Part shown: one piece after another, positions 18,068 to 26,015 of the stretch
Numbering within the stretch: position 1 is the first letter of the stretch
How the letters are laid out: each line of letters starts with the position of its first letter
Source of the DNA: Planctomycetota bacterium
GTDB lineage: Bacteria > Planctomycetota > Brocadiia > SM23-32 > JAKLEA01
Direction: 5' to 3'
Assembly (NCBI GenBank): GCA_022711755.1
Contig: JAKLEA010000012.1
Span: 114,825 to 178,824, forward strand
Length of the DNA stretch: 64,000 nt
Translations under genes and position numbers: made by a program
The notes under the pieces: model-generated
The model's database searches: none
Seen by the model: the letters and a program-made list of their open reading frames with translations, nothing else
Told to the model about the DNA's origin: nothing

Positions 18068-21000
18068 ATGAGACACCTGCTTGCCGGCGGAATCGGAGCG
18101 CTGCTGTTTCCGTTCTGCATGACCGCTGCGGAAGGCGGAAGGTTCGTGACTGAATCGGCGCGGAACGTGCCGGTCGCATACGACGTTGACGTTGTGGTGG
18201 TCGGCGGTTCTACCGGAGCCGTGGCGGCGGCCGTGGAGGCGGCGAAGGGAGGTGCGAAGGTGTTCCTTGCCGCGCCGCGGCATTACCTTGGCGAGGACGT
18301 CTGCGGAACGTATCGCCTCTGGTTAGAGCCTGGAGAAACGCCGGAGTCTGCTTTCGAACAGGAACTCTTCCGTGAACCCGCGCCGGCTCCGGAGGTGGGG
18401 CCGGGGCTTCCTTTCACTTACAGTGCCGACGTTGCATCCGCGGCGGCGCACAGGGACTCCGATCCTCCGGCGAAGCTTGCCGATGGACGCTGGGCCAGCG
18501 CAGTCAACGAGAGCGTCCAGTACGACGGCGACGCGACGATCACGGCGGACCTGGGAAAGACCGCGACACTTGCGCGCGTTAATGTCCTGATCTTCCAGCG
18601 TCCGGGCGACATCGAAACTGGCGAGGTCGCGGTTTCGACAAGCGCGGACGGGAAAGAGTGGTCGCCGCCGATTGCTCTGAAGAACCCGGACCTCAGCTTT
18701 GAAGCTATTGACTTCGCAATAGCGCTGTCAGCCGACGTTGCCGCAGAGGCAAGATACGTCAGATTTCAGGCGAAGAAGACGGATCGCGTGAAGCGGCAAC
18801 TGCTGGGCGAGATTGTCATCCAGTCCAGGGAATTGGCTGAGAAGTCCGTCTCTAATGCCGCTGACATAGGCGCGCGCGTGCCGCCGACGCAGATGCAGGT
18901 GAAGCGGACGCTGGACAAGGCGCTACTCGATGCCGGCGTGAGTTTCCTTTACGGCTGCTACGCGACGGACACGTTACGGGACGGGAGCGGCAACCTTGCG
19001 GGCATCGTCATGGCGAACCGCTCCGGAAGGCAGGCGGTCAGGGCCAAAGTCGTCATTGACGCGACGGACAGGGCGGTTGTTGCGAGGATGTGCGGCGCGG
19101 AGTTCCGCCCGGCGTCTTTAGCAGCAAGAAAAGTTACGCGGGTCGTAGTCGGCGGCGAGATGCGGACGGGCGATGGATTCTCCGCGCGGGAAATGCCCTC
19201 ACCGGTCAACATCGGCAGGGGGGGCAGGGCTGCGGCAAACGCGCGGGCGTTCGAATACACGTTCTCCATGACGGGTAAGGACGATACCTTTGCCGCGCTT
19301 GCCGAGGCGGAACAGAAAGCGCGGGACGCGACGTGGCATCCCGGGCAGGTGGCCGCGTCGGAATTCCTTTTCGAGGTTCCGCAGGATTGCATCAAGAGCG
19401 TGAAGTCGCTTGACGTGGACTGGCCGGGAGCCGGGAAAGCGAATCTCGACATGTTCCGACCCGGCGGGACGGAGCGGTTCTTTGTTCTTGGCGCATGCGC
19501 GGACGCGTCGCGTCCGTCCGCCGCAATGTTGCTTCGTCCTCTTGAGTTTATCCGGCTGGGGGCGCGCATCGGCAGGGCGGCGGCATTGATCGCGGCGTCG
19601 CTGCCCGCGCCGTCCGGCGTTTCAGTCGCGGGCAAGGCGGCGAAGGCGGACGCCGCGGGCGACATCCGCGAGAATCTCTCCGGTCTCAGAGAATCAGCCC
19701 CGGCGAAGGAGTCGGTCCAATCCCCCGCGCGGGCGATCCCCGTGATCGGCGAGTATGATGTTGTAATAGTTGGTGGCGGGACGGGCGGGGCGCCTGCCGC
19801 GATTTCAGCGGCCCGCAGCGGCGCGAAGACGCTTGTGATCGAGAATCTCTACGGCCTCGGCGGGGTCGGCACGATCGGGCTGATCGGAAATTACTACTAC
19901 GGTTATCGCGGCGGCTTCACAGCCGAGATTGACAAGGGCGTCGCCGCAATGGGGGGGGGCGATGGAAAAGTCGCGTCCGACTGGAACATCGAGTGGAAGA
20001 TGGAATGGTTCCGGCGGGAGATAAGAAAGGCCGGGGGGGACATCTGGTTCGGAGCCATCGGCTGCGGAGCCTTCGTCGAGGGCAACCGGGCGCGCGGCGT
20101 TGTCGTCGTGACGCCATACGGGCGCGGCGTGGTTCTGGCAAAGACAGTGATTGACGCGACGGGGAATTCGGACTTCGCCGCAGCCGCCGGGGCGCAGTGC
20201 ATCTATACGGACGCCTCGGACGTCGCGGTGCAGGGGACCGGGATGCCGCCCTGGACGCCCGGCGCGCACTACACCAACACGGATTACACGATCACCGACG
20301 AGACGGACATGCTCGACCGCTGGCGCACGTTCCTGATCGGCAGGGCGAAATTCGAGAGCGCCTACGACCTTTCCCAGATCATTGACACGCGCGAGCGCCG
20401 CCGAATCGTCGGAGACTTCGTCATATCGCCGCTTGACGTCTTCCTGGGCAGGACCTTCCCTGACACGGTCGTCATGTCAAAAAGCAATTTCGACACGCAC
20501 GGTTTCACGGTCCATCCGCTGTTCACTTTGCGCCCGCCGGACAAGAACAGCGTGACGGCCTTCACGCCGTACCGCTGCCTGCTGCCGAAGGGGATCGAGG
20601 GCGTTCTCGTCATCGGTTTGGGTATCAGCGCGCACAGGGACGCCATGCCGATTCTGCGCATGCAGCCGGACATTCAGAACCAGGGTTACGCCGCTGGTCT
20701 TGCGGCTGCCGCCTCTGCGCGCGAAGGCAAAGGGTTGCGCGAGATTGACATCAAGGCCCTGCAAAAGCGCCTGGTCGAAAAGGGATGCCTGCCGCAAGGC
20801 GTTCTGACGGACGGCGACTCGCTCCCGATGAAGGCCGATGAGATCAAAGCGGCTGTCGCGAACATACTGGACGGTTACAAGAGCGCGGCAATCGTCCTTG
20901 CCCATCCGGATGAAGCGCTGCCTATGCTTCGAGAGGCTTACTCAAAGGCGGGCGATGACGCGGCGCGGCTGGCATACGCTCATGTGCTCGGCATGATGGG

Positions 21001-21526
21001 CGATGCGACTGGCGCGGACGCGTTGCTGGCCCATGTCGCAGGCTCGGAATGGGACAAGGGATGGTCGTTCACGGGCGGCGGGCAGTTCGGCGCCAGCGTC
21101 AGCCCGCTGGACAGTTACATAATGGCGCTTGGCTATACGCGCGACCCGCGCGCCGTGCCCGTCATTGTTGAGAAGGTCGGGAAGCTGACGCCGGAGAGCG
21201 AGTTCTCGCATCACAGGGCGGGCGCGATTGCGCTGGAAACGCTCGGCGACCCGCGCGCCGCGCAGTCGCTTGCGGAGCTTTTGGGAAAGCCGGGGATGAC
21301 CGGATACGCCTCCGGAGACATTGCGAAGGAATTATCGTCAATCCCCGCGAATCCCAACGAGGCGCGGGACAGGGCGCTCCGGGAGTTGACGCTGGCGCGC
21401 GCTCTCTACCGATGCGGAGATTGGGAGGGCGTCGGCGAGAGGATACTCAAGGAATACGCGCGCGACCTCAGCGGGCTTCATTCGCGACACGCGGCGGCGG
21501 TGCTGGCGGAAAAGAAACAGCGTTAA
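18068..21526 (+). CDS. Exported double FAD-dependent oxidoreductase with discoidin-like insert
   Basis: About 1152 residues. ATG 18068 is preferred because GAGGAAAG lies six bases upstream; upstream ATGs add no domain. A signal peptide (MRHLLAGGIGALLFPFCMTA) is followed by a first dinucleotide-binding fold (VDVVVVGGSTGAVAAAVEAA, residues 40-60). An F5/8-type-C-like segment (about 118-256, with ITADLGKTATLARVNVLIF and ARYVRFQAK) interrupts it, and the FAD_oxidored core then resumes (RTLDKALLDAGVSFLYG, VVIDATDRAVVARMCGAEF). A second complete unit starts near residue 562 (YDVVIVGGGTGGAPAAISAA) and has VIDATGNSDFAAAAGA. HEAT-like repeats occupy the last 200 residues. The substrate is unknown. Such FAD_oxidored proteins are frequent near polysaccharide genes in Planctomycetota and Verrucomicrobiota. 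Confidence 0.78.
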   Translation: MRHLLAGGIGALLFPFCMTAAEGGRFVTESARNVPVAYDVDVVVVGGSTGAVAAAVEAAKGGAKVFLAAPRHYLGEDVCGTYRLWLEPGETPESAFEQELFREPAPAPEVGPGLPFTYSADVASAAAHRDSDPPAKLADGRWASAVNESVQYDGDATITADLGKTATLARVNVLIFQRPGDIETGEVAVSTSADGKEWSPPIALKNPDLSFEAIDFAIALSADVAAEARYVRFQAKKTDRVKRQLLGEIVIQSRELAEKSVSNAADIGARVPPTQMQVKRTLDKALLDAGVSFLYGCYATDTLRDGSGNLAGIVMANRSGRQAVRAKVVIDATDRAVVARMCGAEFRPASLAARKVTRVVVGGEMRTGDGFSAREMPSPVNIGRGGRAAANARAFEYTFSMTGKDDTFAALAEAEQKARDATWHPGQVAASEFLFEVPQDCIKSVKSLDVDWPGAGKANLDMFRPGGTERFFVLGACADASRPSAAMLLRPLEFIRLGARIGRAAALIAASLPAPSGVSVAGKAAKADAAGDIRENLSGLRESAPAKESVQSPARAIPVIGEYDVVIVGGGTGGAPAAISAARSGAKTLVIENLYGLGGVGTIGLIGNYYYGYRGGFTAEIDKGVAAMGGGDGKVASDWNIEWKMEWFRREIRKAGGDIWFGAIGCGAFVEGNRARGVVVVTPYGRGVVLAKTVIDATGNSDFAAAAGAQCIYTDASDVAVQGTGMPPWTPGAHYTNTDYTITDETDMLDRWRTFLIGRAKFESAYDLSQIIDTRERRRIVGDFVISPLDVFLGRTFPDTVVMSKSNFDTHGFTVHPLFTLRPPDKNSVTAFTPYRCLLPKGIEGVLVIGLGISAHRDAMPILRMQPDIQNQGYAAGLAAAASAREGKGLREIDIKALQKRLVEKGCLPQGVLTDGDSLPMKADEIKAAVANILDGYKSAAIVLAHPDEALPMLREAYSKAGDDAARLAYAHVLGMMGDATGADALLAHVAGSEWDKGWSFTGGGQFGASVSPLDSYIMALGYTRDPRAVPVIVEKVGKLTPESEFSHHRAGAIALETLGDPRAAQSLAELLGKPGMTGYASGDIAKELSSIPANPNEARDRALRELTLARALYRCGDWEGVGERILKEYARDLSGLHSRHAAAVLAEKKQR

Positions 21527-21569
21527 CTGTGCCACAGATGGACACGGATATGATCGGAATACTAAGAGG

Positions 21570-21594
21570 AAAAAAAAGGGGGGGGGGGGGGGGG
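21570..21594 (+). repeat. A8G17 homopolymer tract between convergent genes
   Basis: Eight A followed by 17 G lie in the 113-bp gap between the stops of the FAD protein and the sialidase-like gene. It is noncoding on both strands. The exact length may be unreliable because of sequencing or assembly error. Confidence 0.8.
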
Positions 21595-21639
21595 AAGAGA
21601 GATAACAGTAGGGAAGGGATTTTGAGGTGTGCGGGAATG

Positions 21640-22788
21640 TCAATGTTCGGCTGTCGCCGGCGCATTACGGACGATGTGCCCGTCAATCGCCCAAATCCCC
21701 CATTTCCCGTTGATCGTTGTGCCTGAAACGGCCGTCACCGTATCGGCGTCCTTGATCAGCAGGGAATTCCAGAGGCCGGCGACGTTTGTCGGCAGCTTGA
21801 ATGGAACCGAGAGACTGCCGAAGTTGGCGGCGCTGGAGTCGCCCAGGCAGACGACCATCTGCGGATGCTCCCGCCCCTCATTGCACTGGAAAGACAGGAC
21901 GGTCTCGCCCGTCGGCAGTTGGCGAAGACACGGCGCGCCGCCGTAGACCAGCGGAGGAAGCTGCTGCGCAAGCCCCGGGCGGCGTCGCGGGCTGTCCCAA
22001 GCCACGAAGCCGTCTCGCCAGTTCGCCTCCAGGCTCGTATGCGCGATTGACGGTTTGAACGGAAGCCCGAAGGCGGTGTCCTCGACGGCCACGGCTATCC
22101 CTTTGCCGTTCAGAAGGCACAGGGGGGAGGGCATGCCGTCGCGCCCGCCGATCCTGAAAATCACCCGCTCCGGCGCGCTCCACGTCAACCCGTTGTCGAA
22201 GGAGCGCATCATGGAGATTTCCTGCTCGTTGCTTTTCCTGTAGGGGCTTTCGTTGGCGAAGTAGAGCTGAACCTCCCCGCTCGGAAGTTGAATCTGCGCC
22301 GGCTCCCAGCAACCGTCTTCAAAAAGGATGCCGGCCTCGAACAGCGTCTCCGGCGCGGACCATGTCCGGGCGTTGTCCCGGCTGATGCAGAGCTTGATGG
22401 CATATGGATGCAGCTTGTCGCCGGGGCGCTCGTTGAAGGAAAGGAGAATCCATCCGTCTTCGAGCTGTAGCAGTTCCGCGTTCGTCGCGCCGCCGTGGAT
22501 CGCGGATGCTGCCGGCGTCTCTTCGCCCCAGGTCCGTCCGTTGTCGTCGCTGCGGCTGACGTAGATCTTCCCGCCGCAATCGTAGGAGCAGAGGATGCCG
22601 CCATCGGCAAGGCGGATCATGCGGGCGTAAATGCCGCGCTCGCGGACAAGGGTCAGTGTTGTCTCGGCCCATTCGATGCCGGTTGCAGGGCTTCTCCGCT
22701 GCGGCAGGGGTTTTTCGAGGCGGTTTGAAGCGCAGGAGGCATGGATGAGAAGCAGTGGCGCAATGAACATATGCAGCATGGCCTTCAA
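21640..22788 (-). CDS. Sialidase-like BNR/Asp-box lipoprotein
   Basis: About 382 residues from a TTG at 22788 behind GGAGG (seven-base spacing); an ATG three codons later is an alternative. The hydrophobic leader ends in HASC, a plausible lipobox, so a surface lipoprotein is likely. At least three Asp-box motifs are visible: SRSDDNGRTWGEE, SRDNARTWSAP and SFDNGLTWSAP. These are typical of the six-bladed propeller of exo-alpha-sialidases and related BNR hydrolases. IRLADGGILCSYDCGG near the start resembles the Arg-containing first strand of the family. The catalytic Tyr/Glu pair was not assigned. It is last in an operon after the UbiA-family gene, and faces the FAD gene tail to tail across the A8G17 tract. 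Confidence 0.75.
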   Translation of the reverse strand: MKAMLHMFIAPLLLIHASCASNRLEKPLPQRRSPATGIEWAETTLTLVRERGIYARMIRLADGGILCSYDCGGKIYVSRSDDNGRTWGEETPAASAIHGGATNAELLQLEDGWILLSFNERPGDKLHPYAIKLCISRDNARTWSAPETLFEAGILFEDGCWEPAQIQLPSGEVQLYFANESPYRKSNEQEISMMRSFDNGLTWSAPERVIFRIGGRDGMPSPLCLLNGKGIAVAVEDTAFGLPFKPSIAHTSLEANWRDGFVAWDSPRRRPGLAQQLPPLVYGGAPCLRQLPTGETVLSFQCNEGREHPQMVVCLGDSSAANFGSLSVPFKLPTNVAGLWNSLLIKDADTVTAVSGTTINGKWGIWAIDGHIVRNAPATAEH

Positions 22789-22831
22789 TATAAGGCCTCC
22801 GGATAGGCTCGGCTTTACGCTGCGATTTCGC

Positions 22832-23713
22832 TCAGCGCCATCCGCCAATGGTAAGTCCCAAGAGGAAGAGCGTTGAGAACATGCCCATGTATTGCGCGGT
22901 CATCACGTCAATCTTCTCGACGCGCCCGGGCTTGAAGCCTGAGGAGATGAGCTTGAAGCCGACCGGCGCGGCAACCAGCACGCCCAGACACCACAACCCC
23001 AGGCTCCCGGCGACGACAAGCCCGCACACAAGCAGCGTCGGTATGACGATGAGCAGCGCGTAGTAGATCCGCGACGGGCCGTAACCGATGAGGTGCGCCA
23101 GCGTCCTGATGCCTGATGCGCCGTCGGTAGCCAGGTCCCGTATGTTGTTGCCGTGCAGGATGGCGACGATGAGGAGCGCGGCGGGGACGGACGTGATGAA
23201 CGCCTCGCGGGGGAAATGCCCGACCTGCATGTAGGCCGCGCCGAGGGTCGGCAGGACGCCGAAGCTCAGGAAGATCAGCGGATCGCCCAGCGCGCGGTAC
23301 TTCAGGTGGAAAGGCTTGCCCGTGTAAAGGTACGCCGCCAGCATGCCGCACGCGCCAAGCCCCAGCGCGACCGCGCCGCCTTTCCAGACGAGGTATGCGC
23401 CGGGGATGAGGGCGAAGGCAAGGAAGCCAATCCCCTCCCCCCCGATCTGCCGCGCCGTCAGCTTCGCGCGATAAGCGTATTCAGGGGGTTCATTCTCAGG
23501 CGGGCCGTCAACCCCGCTGAGTTTGTCGAAATAGTCATTCAGGATGTTGCCGCCCGTGTGTATGGCCAGCACGGCAAGGACCTCGGCGATCAGGATCGCC
23601 CATTTCCATTCACCGATGGGGGCGGCGCAGGCGGTCCCGAGAAGCACCGGCAGAACCGACGCGGGAGCGGCGTAAAGGCGCGCGGCTTGAACCCATGTCT
23701 TGACTTCAGGCAT
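22832..23713 (-). CDS. UbiA-family prenyltransferase (MenA-like)
   Basis: 293 residues with about eight hydrophobic segments. The first Asp-rich motif is NILNDYFDKLSGVD (residues 57-69), and the second lies near NNIRDLATDGASGIRTLA. These bind the Mg-prenyl-diphosphate in UbiA enzymes. NILNDYFD plus the HGNNIRD context is closest to 1,4-dihydroxy-2-naphthoate prenyltransferase, which makes demethylmenaquinone in the inner membrane. No other menaquinone gene is nearby, so the specificity is inference. AAGGAG lies 12 bases upstream of the ATG. It sits seven bases after the scramblase-like gene, in one operon. Confidence 0.85.
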   Translation of the reverse strand: MPEVKTWVQAARLYAAPASVLPVLLGTACAAPIGEWKWAILIAEVLAVLAIHTGGNILNDYFDKLSGVDGPPENEPPEYAYRAKLTARQIGGEGIGFLAFALIPGAYLVWKGGAVALGLGACGMLAAYLYTGKPFHLKYRALGDPLIFLSFGVLPTLGAAYMQVGHFPREAFITSVPAALLIVAILHGNNIRDLATDGASGIRTLAHLIGYGPSRIYYALLIVIPTLLVCGLVVAGSLGLWCLGVLVAAPVGFKLISSGFKPGRVEKIDVMTAQYMGMFSTLFLLGLTIGGWR

Positions 23714-23719
23714 TTCGAA

Positions 23720-24310
23720 TCAACGCTCCTTGAGCACCATGTCAATGCACATCACCGCCGCGATGATCAGCAGCCGCACCGGGTTGTTCGGTGGCACGGC
23801 ATCCGATATCTGGATGATGTAGTTGTCGGCGGACGTGAAAAGCTCTTTGCCGATGCCGCCCCATTTCTTGGTCACGTGGGCGAACTCGACCTCGCCCTTC
23901 ATCAGGCGGTAATCGAAGCCGGTCCACTTGCCCTTAACGTCAAAGAGCGGCTGGCCGTCCGGGTCCATTACGGTGAACCCGCCGCCAAGCGTGAACAGTT
24001 TCTGCCGGAACATGCCGATCGCCTGCCCGGTGGCGTCAAAGACCTGGACCTTTGACCGGATGAAGGTGACGCCGCGCTTGACGCGCACGACCGGGCGCTT
24101 GTCCGGAGTTCGGATTTCAACGTCAAACGGGGTCATGACCTTGTACTTTGTGAACCGGAGAATCTTCGTTATGGGGCCAAGTTTTTCCTCGCGGCATTCC
24201 AGGAGGATGTCGCCCGTCTCCGGATCGTGAATATCGAAGTTGTTGGCAGCCTTGAAGATGCCCAGATGTTCCTTGACCAGGAACAGGTTCCTGCTCAGCG
24301 CGCTTTCCAT
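23720..24310 (-). CDS. LURP-one/scramblase-like protein
   Basis: About 196 residues. The pattern NLFLVKEHLGIFKAANNFDI, DILLECREE, VFDATGQAIGMFRQKLFTLG, FTVMDPDGQPLFDVKGKW and WGGIGKELFTSADNYII fits the tubby-like twelve-strand barrel shared by LURP-one-related proteins and phospholipid scramblases. The C-terminal hydrophobic stretch (VRLLIIAAVMCIDMVL) corresponds to the central helix of that fold. The ATG at 24310 is chosen because GAGGG lies about nine bases upstream; an ATG at 24325 overlaps that site. A promoter lies about 55 bp upstream. It leads the operon with the UbiA-family gene. The bacterial role of this family is not established; membrane-lipid association is inferred. Confidence 0.8.
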   Translation of the reverse strand: MESALSRNLFLVKEHLGIFKAANNFDIHDPETGDILLECREEKLGPITKILRFTKYKVMTPFDVEIRTPDKRPVVRVKRGVTFIRSKVQVFDATGQAIGMFRQKLFTLGGGFTVMDPDGQPLFDVKGKWTGFDYRLMKGEVEFAHVTKKWGGIGKELFTSADNYIIQISDAVPPNNPVRLLIIAAVMCIDMVLKER

Positions 24311-24366
24311 GTTCGAGTCCCTCATACTACAGAATCGCCTGTCGCGCCTCCCTCTCGTCCGGCGAT

Positions 24367-24395
24367 ATTATACAGCGCGCCCGCCCGGATGGAAA
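24367..24395 (-). promoter_or_regulatory. Candidate promoter of the scramblase-UbiA-sialidase operon
   Basis: On the minus strand, TTTCCA (24395-24390), a 17-base spacer and a perfect TATAAT (24372-24367) lie about 55 bp before the scramblase-like start and just after a 50-bp hairpin. The arrangement separates this operon from the pseudopilin gene. Confidence 0.5.
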
Positions 24396-24403
24396 ATGAC
24401 CTT

Positions 24404-24453
24404 CGGAGGAATGGGGCGCAGAAAGGTATACAATTCTGCGCCCCATTCCTCCG
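24404..24453. terminator. Perfect 20-bp hairpin, possible terminator of the pseudopilin transcript
   Basis: CGGAGGAATGGGGCGCAGAA at 24404-24423 is followed by a 10-base loop and its exact reverse complement at 24434-24453. It lies 88 bp downstream of the pseudopilin stop (minus strand) and upstream of the next promoter. No U-run follows on either strand, so it may be an unusual terminator, an mRNA-stabilising stem or a palindromic repeat unit. Confidence 0.45.
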
Positions 24454-24540
24454 ATCGCGGCATCTTCTGGTTCTTACCGGCGTTCAGTAGCCAGTTTTCC
24501 TGCATCATATCTTTGACAATCATGCTACCCGAAAGCGTTT

Positions 24541-25305
24541 TCAATCATCATCATCATCATGGTGATGATGTCCTTCCGGGACGAACTCCGCGTAATAGTG
24601 AGCATTGGAATCATTGCATCGTTCATCGCTCTCATCTGTTTCCTCGTCAATAATCTCATTGCCAACCGTCAACTCGAAAACAAGCGAATCGGTGTGTCCG
24701 TCAACAAAAAGATAGTTTGAGAGCCTTCCATGCCTTTCCTTGGCTATGATGTCTTCCCATTCTTCCAAACCCTCCCATGCGTGGTAGCATTGATGTTCAA
24801 TCGCATCGGGCGTGTCCGCCCTTTCTGAGACCATGATTTTTGCGGCTGGATTGCGGATCTGGTCGTATTTCTTGCCGTTCGCCAGCATCCCGTTGAAAAT
24901 GTAGCTCTCGATCATCTTGCCTTCGTCGTTTTTAGTGTCTTTAAGGGGATCGCTGGCGCAATGCATATGCTCGCGTTTCAGTTCGAATTCGAGAAGCATC
25001 TCCCACCATTCAGCGCCTTCTTCGTGCTCGTGGTCATCGTCTTCATGTTCGTGTTCATATTCCCCGACCGGGTGTGTGACCGGGAAGAAGCCGTTCCATG
25101 CGTCGCAGTAAAGAATCATGGCAATCCCGACCTGCTTCTCATTGTTTAGACACTTCGTTCTGCGCGCCATTTCCCTAGCGTTGGAAAGCGCGGGAAGCAG
25201 CAAACCGGCGAGGATTGCTATGATGGCGATTACGACAAGCAACTCTATCAAGGTGAAAGCGCGTCGAAGCCTGCTGGACAGGCTTGAATATGTGCTGGTG
25301 TACAA
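24541..25305 (-). CDS. DUF1559-type pseudopilin with His/Asp/Glu-rich loop and tail
   Basis: 254 residues starting at a TTG (25305) with GGAGG eight bases upstream. Residues 16-40 are a prepilin signal and helix ([19 protein letters not shown]); cleavage is expected before Phe17. The protein has [13 protein letters not shown] and an H-X9-DG motif (His192 to Asp202-Gly203), typical of planctomycete/lentisphaeral DUF1559 proteins. Residues 83-97 ([15 protein letters not shown]) and the C-terminal HHHHDDDDD are very rich in metal ligands, which is not usual for the family. The tail is encoded by CAT/GAT triplet repeats that can form a hairpin. It lies 78 bp after a small Cys/His-rich exported protein. 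A metal-binding extracytoplasmic role is inferred, not shown. Confidence 0.85.
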   Translation of the reverse strand: MYTSTYSSLSSRLRRAFTLIELLVVIAIIAILAGLLLPALSNAREMARRTKCLNNEKQVGIAMILYCDAWNGFFPVTHPVGEYEHEHEDDDHEHEEGAEWWEMLLEFELKREHMHCASDPLKDTKNDEGKMIESYIFNGMLANGKKYDQIRNPAAKIMVSERADTPDAIEHQCYHAWEGLEEWEDIIAKERHGRLSNYLFVDGHTDSLVFELTVGNEIIDEETDESDERCNDSNAHYYAEFVPEGHHHHDDDDD

Positions 25306-25382
25306 GGTTTTGTCCTCCGTATTGCGTATGAGATGGTCATTTCCCTTGTTAATTATGAGGGAAAGGATCGCGTTCTTTGAAA

Positions 25383-25766
25383 TCAGCCTTCGTTGGGTGG
25401 GAAGGTGAAATCAAGCGGAGGAGCACGGCTGGAATTCTGATAACAGCACGGAAGCCTGGGTTGAGATACGGCTTCCAAGGGGGGGCGCTGGTAAACACAA
25501 GCCGGGGCCGGGAAAACACTTCTGGCTGCCGGCGGCGATTTCGCGTTGGCCAGGAAATCACAGAGACTGCAACCGTGGTTATGGCTGTCGGTTGCGCCTG
25601 AGATAACACATAATTCGGCGGTTATGGATTGGCGCTCACAAGAGCATTCGCACTGGCGCTCCCCGTGGTGCAACAAACCATGCAACGGGTGGGATGCCGT
25701 AGCCACCCATAACATGGCCACTATCGCCATGCGCCGCGCTAATCTGCTTGCTGTCCAATGCGCCAT
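25383..25766 (-). CDS. Small exported Cys/His-rich protein
   Basis: 127 residues. An N-terminal hydrophobic segment ([18 protein letters not shown], from residue 13) looks like a signal peptide. It is followed by [11 protein letters not shown] and [12 protein letters not shown], clusters of Cys and His reminiscent of DUF2946-like small metal-associated proteins; the match is only by eye. The C-terminal half is Pro-rich. A near-consensus promoter ends about nine bases before the ATG, so the transcript would be nearly leaderless. It precedes the His-rich pseudopilin on the same strand by 78 bp. The plus strand also has a frame here, but it lacks a signal sequence or motifs. A metal-responsive pair is the working inference. 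Confidence 0.6.
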   Translation of the reverse strand: MAHWTASRLARRMAIVAMLWVATASHPLHGLLHHGERQCECSCERQSITAELCVISGATDSHNHGCSLCDFLANAKSPPAARSVFPAPACVYQRPPLEAVSQPRLPCCYQNSSRAPPLDFTFPPNEG

Positions 25767-25774
25767 ATCTTCAA

Positions 25775-25804
25775 ATTATATTCAGTGCGCGTCCGAGGCG
25801 TCAA
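25775..25804 (-). promoter_or_regulatory. Near-consensus sigma70 promoter, almost leaderless
   Basis: TTGACG (25804-25799), an 18-base spacer, then TATAAT (25780-25775) on the minus strand. The expected start site, about 7 bases downstream, falls at or next to the ATG at 25766 of the Cys/His-rich protein gene. Confidence 0.6.
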
Positions 25805-26015
25805 CAGGATACCTGATGGTGTTGGCTCAAGGCATAACGCACATCCGGCCCTCGAAACAGCCGGAAAGCGCGATTTCACGGACATGACGTTGCCATGTTG
25901 CGAGAGCATAAGGAAGGTTTTTACCGGAACATGATTTCAGATATCATTCGTATAAGTGCACATGCCTGCTGCCGTATTGATCACCTGAATTCCTAACGGA
26001 TGGAAGGAGACTCAA

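Noticed and set aside
24300..24315. GTTCGAGTCC, resembling a tRNA T-arm
   Set aside because: It lies at the start of the scramblase-like gene. No acceptor, D-arm or anticodon stem could be built around it.
25767..26015. Zur- or Fur-type operator in the divergent region near the metal-ligand-rich pair
   Set aside because: I found no convincing palindrome matching known Zur or Fur boxes; short inverted ATGAT/ATCAT is too weak.
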